Assembly: GCF_900060185.1 (NCBI RefSeq)
Contig: NZ_FIZY01000032.1
Coordinates: 1 to 64,000, forward strand
Source of the DNA: Grimontia marina
GTDB lineage: Bacteria > Pseudomonadota > Gammaproteobacteria > Enterobacterales > Vibrionaceae
Length of the DNA: 64,000 nt
Reading direction: 5' to 3'
The notes under the pieces are model-generated. The model did no database searches. It was not told the DNA's origin and worked only from the letters and a program-made list of their open reading frames with translations. Made by a program: the position numbers and the translations under genes. Positions 46,836 to 55,301 of this stretch are shown here, piece by piece (positions within the stretch are counted from its first letter, which is position 1; the number at the start of each line of letters is the position of its first letter).

Positions 46836-49115
46836 TTACCACGTGGTCAGCGCTGGAATGGCGATGAGCGCATCTTCAAACTGCACCACCACCTGCAGGG
46901 GTTCGATCCCTCTAAGCAACACACCATCTGCCACAAACTGCCCTTCACGGGCTTCTTTTCCGTTCACTTTCACCCAACGATTGTTCTCATTCGAAGTATA
47001 AATATGGGTCTGAAAATCCATTGTAGGTAAGCGGTTTAACTGCGCAGAATTCAACTCAGCAATCGGCACAACATTGCTTTCTGGCTGGGCGCGATCCAAT
47101 TTCGCTTCTAGGGTTCGGCTTTTATCACTGCCCATAGCGGCTTCGACTTTCTGAGCCAACTCAGGGGAAAGCTCAGACAAGTCCAAATCTTCCAGCGTGA
47201 GCTCATCACTCCCTTTTAGCTGAGTCTGATTTGGCGCCGTAAAGGTTGTGCTACCAAGTTTTACCACTTCAGGTTCTGAAGGCTCAGCCTGAGCAATCTC
47301 TTCTTCCACAACGGGTTCAATGACAGGCTGCGGCAAAGGCGCAAGCGCAAGTTCAAACACCTCTGAGTCCGGCATCACCACTATCTCACCTTCTGAAAGC
47401 GCCAACTTCTCGCCCGGTGTAGCATCGATGCTGCCCACCAACGTTGGCCCCGGCATTTGCAACACAGAGTCCAGCACCATAAAGGTCATTGCCCCAGGAA
47501 TACCATCTGCATCCAAGCCTTTGCTTCGCTGGAACTCACGCACTTTCACGCGCTGCTCCTGCCCAAAGGTGTTAGATACCGGCGAATTCTCGCCAAGCAC
47601 CAGATTGAGCCGTTGATCCAACCACTGGACGCGCTCGCCACGCTGACCGAAACGGATAAAGTTAGGGTTACCCAATGGCGGACGCCAAAGCACCAATGCT
47701 TCGCCGTTCCAGTATTGGTTCAGAAATTCCTCGCTCACCAGCAGATGTTTGTCAGCAGCCAACAGTTCAAACTGACCATCGCCCCTGCCATAAAGTACCG
47801 CAAACCAGTTCTGGCCACCTGTGCCATTCATTTCCAGCACAGCGGGACGATCAATGGTCAGCAATTGAGATAACGGCAACTTGCCTTTGAAACAGGCAAG
47901 CTCGCCACGTACTTCCGATGAACAGCCCGCTGCCAGCACATCTGCATCAAAGCCCCAAAGCTTATAAAGGGACTGCATAGACGAACCTGCACTCAGACTC
48001 TCACGGGTCACCTCGCCAAGTGGCAAAGTGACAATGGTTTGAACCGGCTTAGTGATCTCTACTTCCACCACAGATGTCGGCTCAGTAACGACAACCACGG
48101 GCTCAGGATTTGCAGGTACGACGTCTACTGGTTGCGTCACCACCACAGGTGCAGGCGGTTCAGACGCCACCACCATGACTTCGTCCTCTCCACCGCTACC
48201 GAGCCCAACTCGAATAGCAATCGCCAGCAGTGCGGCACCACCTATCGCGCCTGCATACACTGGCCAGTAACGCTTGTAATCTGTCTGAGGCTTGCTTTGG
48301 GTCACGCCCTGCCATTCCAGTACATCCTGACAAGCGCGACCGGCAATCTCTTTGTTCACTTTCTGACGCGATTCTTTAAACGCCATCTTCAGCGCTTTAT
48401 CACACACCAGATTCACCAGCCGCGGTACACCACCTGTCTCCTTGGCAATCAGCTTAATGGCGGCCCCATCAAACAAAGGCTCAAGCCCACCCGCACAGCT
48501 GATGCGGTGCGTGATGTATTGGTGAACTTCATCTGGTGTGAGAGGCATCAAGTGATAACGTGCGGTAATGCGCTGAGCAAGTTGACGAAGATTAGACTGG
48601 CGCAGCATTTGTTGAAGCTCTGGCTGACCAATAAGGATAACTTTTAACAACTTTCGGTAAGACGTTTCGATGTTGGTCAGAAGACGAAGCTGTTCCAACA
48701 CATCTGGCATTAAATGCTGGGCCTCATCCACCAGCAACACAGTTTGGATGCCTTTGGATTCGTTGTTGAACAACTTATCAGCAATCGTGTCATACAGACG
48801 CTTGAAGCTGTCATCGTCTTTGTATTCCACGCCCAGCTCATCGCAAAGCGTTTGAAGCAGTTCGAGAACAGAAACACTCGGGTTCAGGATCGTTGCCACC
48901 TGTGTTTTCTCAGGTAAGCGATCCAACAAGGCTTTCATGGTGGTGGTTTTACCCGTGCCCACCTCGCCGGTTAAAAGCGCCAGACCGCCGCCGTCCTCAA
49001 TGCCATTCAGGACATGACTCAGCGCTTCTTTGTGCCTTTCGCTTAAAAAGTAAAATTTAGGATTAGGCACGATCGCAAATGGCGATTCGGTTAACCGGAA
49101 AAAGTCTTGGTACAT
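46836..49115 (-). CDS. GspA-GspB fusion (ExeA-type ATPase with PG-binding and GspB domains)
   Basis: The 759-residue protein joins several domains. First is an ExeA/GspA AAA+ ATPase (about 1-270; Walker A GEVGTGKTT near 50, Walker B VLLVDEAQ near 132). A membrane helix follows (about 287-305), then a Val/Pro-rich linker, a region ending in a peptidoglycan-binding repeat (about 500-560, RVKVREFQRSKGLDADGIPGAMT), a Glu-rich linker, and a C-terminal GspB domain (about 690-759, IYTSNENNRWVKVNGKEAREG). In Aeromonas these are separate GspA and GspB, which help insert the type II secretion secretin through peptidoglycan. The frame is unbroken, so the fusion is real in this assembly. Confidence 0.88.
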   Translation of the reverse strand: MYQDFFRLTESPFAIVPNPKFYFLSERHKEALSHVLNGIEDGGGLALLTGEVGTGKTTTMKALLDRLPEKTQVATILNPSVSVLELLQTLCDELGVEYKDDDSFKRLYDTIADKLFNNESKGIQTVLLVDEAQHLMPDVLEQLRLLTNIETSYRKLLKVILIGQPELQQMLRQSNLRQLAQRITARYHLMPLTPDEVHQYITHRISCAGGLEPLFDGAAIKLIAKETGGVPRLVNLVCDKALKMAFKESRQKVNKEIAGRACQDVLEWQGVTQSKPQTDYKRYWPVYAGAIGGAALLAIAIRVGLGSGGEDEVMVVASEPPAPVVVTQPVDVVPANPEPVVVVTEPTSVVEVEITKPVQTIVTLPLGEVTRESLSAGSSMQSLYKLWGFDADVLAAGCSSEVRGELACFKGKLPLSQLLTIDRPAVLEMNGTGGQNWFAVLYGRGDGQFELLAADKHLLVSEEFLNQYWNGEALVLWRPPLGNPNFIRFGQRGERVQWLDQRLNLVLGENSPVSNTFGQEQRVKVREFQRSKGLDADGIPGAMTFMVLDSVLQMPGPTLVGSIDATPGEKLALSEGEIVVMPDSEVFELALAPLPQPVIEPVVEEEIAQAEPSEPEVVKLGSTTFTAPNQTQLKGSDELTLEDLDLSELSPELAQKVEAAMGSDKSRTLEAKLDRAQPESNVVPIAELNSAQLNRLPTMDFQTHIYTSNENNRWVKVNGKEAREGQFVADGVLLRGIEPLQVVVQFEDALIAIPALTTW

Positions 49116-49320
49116 GAATATTTCTCTGTTCCCTCAATGGCTCGCAAGGTAACGCGGCCTAAAGATGAAGTAAAGTCAGCCAAAGCTTCAGACTATGTAA
49201 TCAGGTACAGGTTCGCACCTTTTACACACATCCCTGTATTCTGCGCACGGTTCACGCCTGCATAGACGCATGGTTTCGGTATATGATGATCACATTATTA
49301 CTTAGATTTCGGATAGTAAT

Positions 49321-50559
49321 GTGAAAACCTACCTTGTCGGCGGTGCGGTACGCGACGAACTGCTCGGTCTGGAAGTCAAAGATCGGGACTGGGTCGTGGT
49401 CGGCGCAGATATTGATTCCATGCTAAACGCGGGTTACCAGCAAGTGGGCTCAGACTTCCCCGTTTTTCTGCACCCTAAAACCCACGAGGAACACGCACTG
49501 GCGCGGACAGAACGAAAATCTGGCAAAGGCTATACAGGCTTTGTCTGTGATTTCACGCCGGACGTCACGCTGGAAGAAGACTTACAGCGACGCGATCTGA
49601 CCATCAATGCCATTGCCAAAGCCGAAGATGGATCTCTGATTGACCTTTACGGTGGTCAGCAAGATCTCAACGATCGCCTGCTTCGCCATGTTTCTCCAGC
49701 CTTTGTAGAAGACCCGCTACGTGTGCTGCGCGTTGCACGCTTTGCGGCGAGGTTCCATCATCTGGGGTTTCGCGTGGCAGATGAGACCCTTGCGCTGATG
49801 CAGGAAATCGTCGAAAGCGGCGAGCTTGAAGCCCTGACCGCCGAGCGTGTCTGGAAAGAGTGGGAGAAATCGCTCTCTTCCCAACACCCTGAAGTGTTTT
49901 TGAGCGTGCTTCGCGACTGCGGCGCATTAGCTGTCGTACTGCCTGAGATAGACGCCCTGTTCGGCGTTCCTCAGCCCGAACAGTGGCATCCGGAAATCGA
50001 CACCGGTGTTCACACCCTGATGGTCGCCAGACAAGCCGCACTGTTGACGGAAGACCCAGTCATCCGCTTTGCTGCTCAAGTTCATGATTTGGGTAAAGGT
50101 CTGACACCCAAAGAAGAGTGGCCAAGCCACAAGCTACATACAAAGCTCGGTTTGAAACCGATCAAAGCCCTGTGTGAGCGCATCCGTGTGCCAAACGCCT
50201 ACCGCGACGCCGCGCTTTTGGTCTGCGCCGAGCACACCAATGTGCACAACGCAGGCGAGCTAAAGGCCGCCACTTTCGTCAAGATATTCGACCGCAATGA
50301 CTGCTGGCGTAAGCCCGAGAAAATTCCTCAGCTCGCCACGGCGAGCAAAGCCGATCACCAGGGCCGCACTGGCTTTGAAGAGCGTGATTATCCCCAGTCA
50401 GAATGGCTGACTGGCGCGTTTGATACCGCCAGTGCTGTCGAGGTTAAACCGATTGTTGCTGCGGGTTTTAAAGGCCCAGCAATTCGCGAAGAGCTGACTA
50501 GGCAGAGGGTTGAGGCAGTAAAGGGGTATCTCGAAGGACATAGGGTCCTAGGTTCCTAG
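49321..50559 (+). CDS. cca: CCA tRNA nucleotidyltransferase (multifunctional)
   Basis: Cca adds or repairs the 3' CCA of tRNAs; gammaproteobacterial enzymes also have phosphatase and cyclic phosphodiesterase activity. The 412-residue protein starts at GTG. It has GGAVRDELL (about 7-15), the catalytic DxD in KDRDWVVV (Asp 21 and Asp 23), [10 protein letters not shown], the template region [16 protein letters not shown], and a C-terminal HD domain with HDLGKG (about 253-258), so it is the full multifunctional form. Its 3' end lies in a CTAG-rich stretch. Confidence 0.96.
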   Translation: MKTYLVGGAVRDELLGLEVKDRDWVVVGADIDSMLNAGYQQVGSDFPVFLHPKTHEEHALARTERKSGKGYTGFVCDFTPDVTLEEDLQRRDLTINAIAKAEDGSLIDLYGGQQDLNDRLLRHVSPAFVEDPLRVLRVARFAARFHHLGFRVADETLALMQEIVESGELEALTAERVWKEWEKSLSSQHPEVFLSVLRDCGALAVVLPEIDALFGVPQPEQWHPEIDTGVHTLMVARQAALLTEDPVIRFAAQVHDLGKGLTPKEEWPSHKLHTKLGLKPIKALCERIRVPNAYRDAALLVCAEHTNVHNAGELKAATFVKIFDRNDCWRKPEKIPQLATASKADHQGRTGFEERDYPQSEWLTGAFDTASAVEVKPIVAAGFKGPAIREELTRQRVEAVKGYLEGHRVLGS

Positions 50560-50584
50560 AAGGCAATATCTCCAACTCCAGACG

Positions 50585-50620
50585 TAAAAAAGCGGCACTA
50601 TATCAGTTGCCGCTTTTTCT
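50585..50620. terminator. Bidirectional terminator, repeat copy B
   Basis: TAAAAAAGCGGCAC...GTTGCCGCTTTTTCT followed by CTAGGATCTG. It closely resembles copies at 36692 and 53205 and lies between convergent cca and uppP. Confidence 0.8.
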
Positions 50621-50683
50621 ATTGCTAGGATCTGCTCTTGCTGTTCCTAGGGCCTAGGATCTGTTTTCCTAGCCCTCAAGCTC

Positions 50684-51487
50684 TTATCGTGTAGCCAAAA
50701 ACGCCATCAGGCCAAGACCCAGCGCCACACGGTAAATCACGAATGGCTTCATGCCCATCTTGGTCACGAGTTTCAAGAACCAGTGAATGCACGCATAAGC
50801 ACTGATGAATGAAACCAGCACGCCAGTCAAAATAGGCGCCCACATGACTGGCACGTCACTTTTCATGAGGCCTAAGCCAAGGTAAGAACCCGCCAGCACA
50901 ATGATTGGAATCGACATCAGGAAAGAAAAACGCGCCGCAGCTTCGCGGGTATAACCCAGATAAAGCGCCATGGTCATAGTTGCGCCAGAGCGGGATGTGC
51001 CCGGGATCATTGCCAACGCCTGTGCAATACCAATCCACAGTGCCATTTTGGACGTGGTTTTGTATTCATCAAACTCACACTTGGCTTTCACGTCCACCCA
51101 CCAAAGCAGCAGACCGAAAACAATACAGGTCACTGCAATCACCCACGCCGAACGCAAGTACATTTCGATGATGTCTTTCATGAACAGGCCGAAAATACAG
51201 GCAGGAATCGTTGCCAGTGCAATCATCCATGCCAGTGTAGCATCAGAAGAACGCTCGCCTTTGAAGATAGAGCGGAAGAATGCACCCAGCAACTGCGTTA
51301 CTTCTTTTCGGAAGTAGCCCACAACAGCAAGTAAAGTCCCCACGTGAACAGCGACATCAAAGGCTAAGCCCTGATCTTGCCAACCTAGAATTTCTGAAGG
51401 AAGAATAAGATGTGCAGAGCTTGAAACGGGAAGAAACTCCGTCAGACCCTGAATTAAAGCCAGCGCAAAGGCTTCAAACATGCTCAT
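50684..51487 (-). CDS. uppP: Undecaprenyl-diphosphatase (BacA family)
   Basis: UppP recycles undecaprenyl diphosphate to the lipid carrier used for peptidoglycan and O-antigen. The 267-residue membrane protein has about eight helices, the conserved [20 protein letters not shown] (about 11-30) with the catalytic Glu, and the [10 protein letters not shown] motif (about 168-177). Overexpression of this family gives bacitracin resistance. Its neighbours uppP-folK-folB are consistent with the E. coli bacA-folB region. Confidence 0.95.
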   Translation of the reverse strand: MSMFEAFALALIQGLTEFLPVSSSAHLILPSEILGWQDQGLAFDVAVHVGTLLAVVGYFRKEVTQLLGAFFRSIFKGERSSDATLAWMIALATIPACIFGLFMKDIIEMYLRSAWVIAVTCIVFGLLLWWVDVKAKCEFDEYKTTSKMALWIGIAQALAMIPGTSRSGATMTMALYLGYTREAAARFSFLMSIPIIVLAGSYLGLGLMKSDVPVMWAPILTGVLVSFISAYACIHWFLKLVTKMGMKPFVIYRVALGLGLMAFLATR

Positions 51488-51509
51488 AGTTTTAAGTCAC
51501 TTATAATTA

Positions 51510-51995
51510 TTAAAAGGAGTAGTCGGCTACCGGCCAAAGAGGTTGTTGCTCAGAGAATGCCTCCCACGCTTCTTTATAGGTTTTGTCATCACCCGGAATC
51601 AATTGGTCAGGACAAAGCTCTGCCAAAGGCCACAGGGTAAAGGCAAATTTATACACATCATTGCGCGGTAATCTCGGGCCTTCCGGCTGCGACAGCTCAC
51701 CGTAAGTCAGCAAATCGATGTCCAGCGTGCGATCGCGAAACTTGATAGCATTACGTTCGCGACCCCAGCGAGATTCAATCTCACGCAGCGCAGCCATAAT
51801 GCCTTCGAGGCTTAATTCAGTGTGAAGTTCAACGACAAGGTTATAAAAATTAGGACCTTCAAAGCCAACGGGGACAGCTTCAAAAATGCGGGAACAACGA
51901 CATTGGGGATCGAGCTCCCTAAGCGCAGTAATACCTTCAGAGATATGATGCTCGCGTTCAATGTTCGAGCCAACGCTCACCAAAACCTGAGTCAC
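51510..51995 (-). CDS. folK: 2-amino-4-hydroxy-6-hydroxymethyldihydropteridine pyrophosphokinase
   Basis: FolK pyrophosphorylates 6-hydroxymethyl-dihydropterin in folate synthesis. The 161-residue protein has SVGSNIEREHHI at the N terminus and the signature RDRTLDIDLLTYG (about 90-102) with the Mg2+-binding Asp residues. It overlaps folB by four bases (ATGA), giving translational coupling with the previous pathway enzyme. Confidence 0.94.
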   Translation of the reverse strand: MTQVLVSVGSNIEREHHISEGITALRELDPQCRCSRIFEAVPVGFEGPNFYNLVVELHTELSLEGIMAALREIESRWGRERNAIKFRDRTLDIDLLTYGELSQPEGPRLPRNDVYKFAFTLWPLAELCPDQLIPGDDKTYKEAWEAFSEQQPLWPVADYSF

Positions 51996-52345
51996 TTAGC
52001 GCCTCGCTCAATAACCACACCCACGGTGCGGGCCTGAGGAACAGCACCGGGTTTGCTCACTTTCACGCGAACCCAAGGCACAGAGAACTGAGATTGGATC
52101 AGTGCCGCAATTTCTTCCGCAACACGCTCCACCAACAAGAAACGGCCATTTTCGACCAAATCGATGATAACGCCACTGACCGAGGCATAGTCCAGTGCGT
52201 AAGTGACATCATCGCTGTCCGCCGCAGGCTTGTTGTCGTGCGCCATTTCAATATCAAACACCAGCTTCTGTTTGATTTGTTGTTCCCAGTCGTAGACACC
52301 GATAGTCGTCACGACTTCAAGCTGCTCAATAAATACTAAGTCCAT
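51992..52345 (-). CDS. folB: Dihydroneopterin aldolase
   Basis: FolB cleaves 7,8-dihydroneopterin to 6-hydroxymethyl-dihydropterin and glycolaldehyde. I start it at the ATG at 52345 (MDLVFIEQLEVVTTIGVYDWE); a GTG two codons earlier is an alternative. The 117 residues include the IGVYDWEQQIKQ segment with the substrate-binding Glu, LVERVAEEIA and VRVKVSKPGAV with the catalytic Lys. folB and folK overlap, so two consecutive folate steps are coupled. Divergent from plsY. Confidence 0.95.
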   Translation of the reverse strand: MDLVFIEQLEVVTTIGVYDWEQQIKQKLVFDIEMAHDNKPAADSDDVTYALDYASVSGVIIDLVENGRFLLVERVAEEIAALIQSQFSVPWVRVKVSKPGAVPQARTVGVVIERGAK

Positions 52346-52545
52346 GTTCACTCAAAAATATCAGAGGTCGGATACCCATTATGCGCAAAAGCACGTAACA
52401 TCGGCTCAACCGGCGCGATGGCCAAAACAGTCAGGGCGCGCATTATATCTACACAATATCCTCAAAAAAATGGATACTTTGTGTCTGGTGCGCGAACTAT
52501 ATCAAGTTCTCGCCGCCCTAGCGAATGTTCAACGTGGATGACTGA

Positions 52546-53178
52546 ATGACTGCTTTTGGCCTATTGATGATTGTACTTGCATACTTACTGGGTTCCATAT
52601 CCAGCGCAGTATTGATCTGTCGTCTCTATGGCCTGCCAGACCCACGTGAACAAGGTTCAGGTAATCCAGGTGCCACCAATGTATTCCGTTTAGGTGGCCG
52701 GCTTGCTGCGGCGCTTGTGCTGCTATGCGACATGCTTAAAGGCACCATTCCTGTCTGGGCGAGCTACCTGTTGGGCGTCAACCCTTTCATGCTCGGCCTG
52801 ATTGGTATCGCGGCCTGCCTTGGCCATATTTACCCCATTTTCTTTCATTTTCGTGGCGGTAAAGGGGTCGCAACTGCACTTGGTGCCATTGCACCTATAG
52901 GCTTAGACCTCACCGGCATGATGTTAGGGACATGGATAGCTGCCGTTTTAGTCACGGGCTATTCTTCTGTCGGTGCTCTACTAACCTCTTTATTTGCTCC
53001 ACTGTTTACTTGGATGGTCAAACCCCAGTTCACCATGCCTGTCGCCATGCTCTCCTGTCTTATCATTTTCCGTCATCAGGAAAACATTAAACGTCTCATC
53101 CGTGGCGAAGAGCAGAAGATCTGGAACAAAAAGAAGAAGCTGACAGAGAGCGAAGAGCAGGAAGGGAAAGAGATTTGA
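52546..53178 (+). CDS. plsY: Acyl-phosphate glycerol-3-phosphate acyltransferase
   Basis: PlsY transfers an acyl group from acyl-phosphate to glycerol 3-phosphate, the first step of phospholipid synthesis. The 210-residue protein has five membrane helices and the three family motifs: GSGNPGATN (about 37-45), [17 protein letters not shown] (about 94-110) and GYSSVGAL (about 137). The cytoplasmic tail is Lys/Glu-rich. It is divergent from folB and convergent with tsaD. Confidence 0.95.
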   Translation: MTAFGLLMIVLAYLLGSISSAVLICRLYGLPDPREQGSGNPGATNVFRLGGRLAAALVLLCDMLKGTIPVWASYLLGVNPFMLGLIGIAACLGHIYPIFFHFRGGKGVATALGAIAPIGLDLTGMMLGTWIAAVLVTGYSSVGALLTSLFAPLFTWMVKPQFTMPVAMLSCLIIFRHQENIKRLIRGEEQKIWNKKKKLTESEEQEGKEI

Positions 53179-53204
53179 GGTCTCAGGGGCCTCGCATAGA
53201 CAAA

Positions 53205-53241
53205 TAAAAAAGCGGCACTGAAATTCAGTTGCCGCTTTTTC
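53205..53241. terminator. Bidirectional terminator, repeat copy C
   Basis: TAAAAAAGCGGCACTG...TTGCCGCTTTTTCTG followed by TTCTAGAGGTCTGCTTTT. Same family as copies A and B; lies between plsY and tsaD. Confidence 0.8.
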
Positions 53242-53266
53242 TGTTCTAGAGGTCTGCTTTTCGCTT

Positions 53267-54286
53267 TTACGCCTCAATCGGCTTAAGCGTATCAATCGGC
53301 CAGCGTGGGAAAGCTTTCACACCCAAATCATTGTGCTCGCCGTTTTTCAGGCGCTGCATGCCAGCGTAAGCAATCATGGCACCGTTGTCGGTACAGAACT
53401 CAGTACGTGGGTAGTAAACTTCTCCGCCGATATTGCTCGCCAGATCTTCCAGCTTGGCACGCAGATGACGGTTAGCACTTACGCCGCCAGCAATCACCAC
53501 ACGCTTCATGCCGCACTGCTTCAGTGCTCGCTTACACTTGATCACCAAGGTATCAACGACGGCATCTTCAAACGCACGGGCGATATCAGCACGGGTTTGG
53601 TCGTCATTGTCGTTCGCGGCAATGGTATTGGCGGTGAAGGTTTTCAGGCCAGAGAAGCTCATATCCAAGCCCGGTACATTGGTCATTGGACGTGGGAACG
53701 TAAAGCGGCTGCTGTCGCCCTTTTCTGCCAGTTTAGAAAGCAGAGGGCCGCCTGGGTAATCCAGGTTCATCAGCTTCGCGGTTTTGTCGAACGCTTCACC
53801 GGCAGCATCATCAATCGATTCACCAAGGATCTGGTATTCACCGATACCTTTTACTTCAACGATCATCGAGTGACCGCCAGAGACCAGCAGCGCAATAAAC
53901 GGGAACGGAGGAGGGTTATCTTCCAGCATCGGCGCCAGCAAGTGACCTTCCATATGATGAACCGCCACCGCAGGAATGTCCCACGCGTAAGCCAAGCTTC
54001 GGCCAATCGTCGCGCCGACCAAAAGCGCCCCAACCAGACCCGGGCCTGCCGTGTAAGCCACGCCATCCAAGTCTTTCGGCGTCAGGCCCGCTTCTTTCAG
54101 CGCAGCTTTAACCAGCGGAATCGTCTTCTTAACGTGATCGCGAGAAGCCAGTTCAGGCACCACACCACCGTAATCAGCGTGCAGTTTTACCTGGCTGTAT
54201 AAATGGTGCGCTAACAGACCTTTTTCATCATCATAAATAGCCACGCCGGTCTCATCGCACGACGTCTCGATGCCCAGAATTCGCAT
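53267..54286 (-). CDS. tsaD: tRNA N6-threonylcarbamoyladenosine transferase TsaD
   Basis: TsaD, with TsaB and TsaE, attaches threonylcarbamoyl to A37 of ANN-decoding tRNAs. The 339-residue protein has the N-terminal [17 protein letters not shown], the metal-binding [10 protein letters not shown] (about 110-119), GGHSMIV, and the C-terminal [10 protein letters not shown] and [14 protein letters not shown]. Location immediately divergent from rpsU is conserved across gammaproteobacteria. Confidence 0.97.
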   Translation of the reverse strand: MRILGIETSCDETGVAIYDDEKGLLAHHLYSQVKLHADYGGVVPELASRDHVKKTIPLVKAALKEAGLTPKDLDGVAYTAGPGLVGALLVGATIGRSLAYAWDIPAVAVHHMEGHLLAPMLEDNPPPFPFIALLVSGGHSMIVEVKGIGEYQILGESIDDAAGEAFDKTAKLMNLDYPGGPLLSKLAEKGDSSRFTFPRPMTNVPGLDMSFSGLKTFTANTIAANDNDDQTRADIARAFEDAVVDTLVIKCKRALKQCGMKRVVIAGGVSANRHLRAKLEDLASNIGGEVYYPRTEFCTDNGAMIAYAGMQRLKNGEHNDLGVKAFPRWPIDTLKPIEA

Positions 54287-54390
54287 AACACCTCAGCTCA
54301 CTTGGATCACAGATCGATCCGCTTTCGATCTGCTGGTTTCTAAATCAGGCGGCAATCTTACATGGGCGGCATCAAATTCACCAGTTATGC

Positions 54391-54420
54391 TTTACAAGCA
54401 CCCTAGTATCGGATTAGAAT
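54391..54420 (+). promoter_or_regulatory. rpsU operon promoter
   Basis: TTTACA (54391-54396) and TAGAAT (54415-54420) with an 18-bp spacer, about 75 bp upstream of rpsU. Placement fits the promoter of the rpsU-dnaG-rpoD operon. Confidence 0.55.
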
Positions 54421-54494
54421 TCCGCACCATTTTTAATCAAAGCTGGTCAATCTGTCTCCAGCGATAACTGACTAACCCCTGAGGTGAAAGGCAC

Positions 54495-54710
54495 ATGCCA
54501 GTAGTTAAAGTACGTGAAAACGAACCATTCGACGTAGCACTGCGTCGCTTCAAGCGCTCTTGTGAAAAAGCAGGTATCCTTTCTGAAGTTCGCCGTCGTG
54601 AGCACTTCGAAAAGCCGACTACCGTTCGCAAACGCGCTAAAGCAGCTGCAGTTAAACGCCACCTGAAAAAGCTGGCTCGCGAAAACGCACGTCGCGTTCG
54701 CCTGTACTAA
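54495..54710 (+). CDS. rpsU: 30S ribosomal protein S21
   Basis: S21 is a small basic protein needed for initiation complex formation. The 71-residue sequence ([20 protein letters not shown] through RVRLY) is nearly the same as E. coli S21, with a Lys/Arg/Ala-rich C-terminal helix. AAAGG precedes the ATG. It leads the macromolecular-synthesis operon, followed 24 bp later by yqeY. Confidence 0.98.
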   Translation: MPVVKVRENEPFDVALRRFKRSCEKAGILSEVRRREHFEKPTTVRKRAKAAAVKRHLKKLARENARRVRLY

Positions 54711-54734
54711 TTACGATTAATACAGGATTGCGAG

Positions 54735-55178
54735 ATGGAATTGATTGAACGTCTGAAAGACGAACAAAAAACGGCGATGAAAGCCAAAGACAAACCTCGT
54801 CTTGGCACTATCCGTTTGATCATGGCTGCCATTAAACAGCAAGAAGTTGACGGTCAGAAAACTCTGAACGAAGACGAAGTGCTGGCAGTGATGACCAAAA
54901 TGGTTAAGCAGCGTCGTGATTCTGTTTCGCAATATCAGTCAGCAGGCCGTGATGACCTGGCTGATGTGGAACTGGCAGAAATTTCCGTTCTGGAAGAGTT
55001 CATGCCAAAGCCACTCAGCGACGAAGAAGTTGATGCTCTGGTGAAAGAAGCCATCGCAACTTCTGGAGCAGGCTCCATGCAAGACATGGGTAAAGTCATG
55101 GCCGTTCTGAAACCTCTGGTTCAGGGCCGAGCTGACATGGGTAAAATCAGCCAATTGGTTAAAGCTAATCTGGCCTAA
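54735..55178 (+). CDS. yqeY: GatB/YqeY domain protein
   Basis: The 147-residue protein is a stand-alone YqeY domain, related to the tail of the amidotransferase GatB. Features are the N-terminal MELIERLKDEQKTAMKAKDKPRLGTIRLIMAAIKQ and the tRNA-interacting helical end VMAVLKPLVQGRADMGKISQLVKANL. Function of the free protein is uncertain. It separates rpsU from dnaG, as in many Vibrionaceae and Pseudomonas, whereas E. coli lacks it at this place. Confidence 0.93.
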   Translation: MELIERLKDEQKTAMKAKDKPRLGTIRLIMAAIKQQEVDGQKTLNEDEVLAVMTKMVKQRRDSVSQYQSAGRDDLADVELAEISVLEEFMPKPLSDEEVDALVKEAIATSGAGSMQDMGKVMAVLKPLVQGRADMGKISQLVKANLA

Positions 55179-55195
55179 CTTTTATCCGACCTGCA

Positions 55196-55235
55196 AACAA
55201 GCCGTGCTATCCATTTTTGGAGTGCGCGGCTTGTT
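55196..55235 (+). other. Hairpin between yqeY and dnaG
   Basis: AACAAGCCG (55196-55204) pairs perfectly with CGGCTTGTT (55227-55235), with a 22-nt loop containing TTTTT. There is no trailing T tract, so it is a weak terminator or RNA-processing site that could lower dnaG expression relative to rpsU. E. coli has an rpsU-dnaG terminator at the equivalent place. Confidence 0.5.
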
Positions 55236-55301
55236 CGTATTCGCTCAGTAGCAAATACTGAGAGTACCCTCTTCTCTTATTCACCGAACGCATAAAGGTT
55301 T

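Noticed and set aside
53333-54202. 289-codon plus-strand frame inside tsaD
   Set aside because: Antisense to tsaD, rich in His and Arg as expected from reverse-strand reading.
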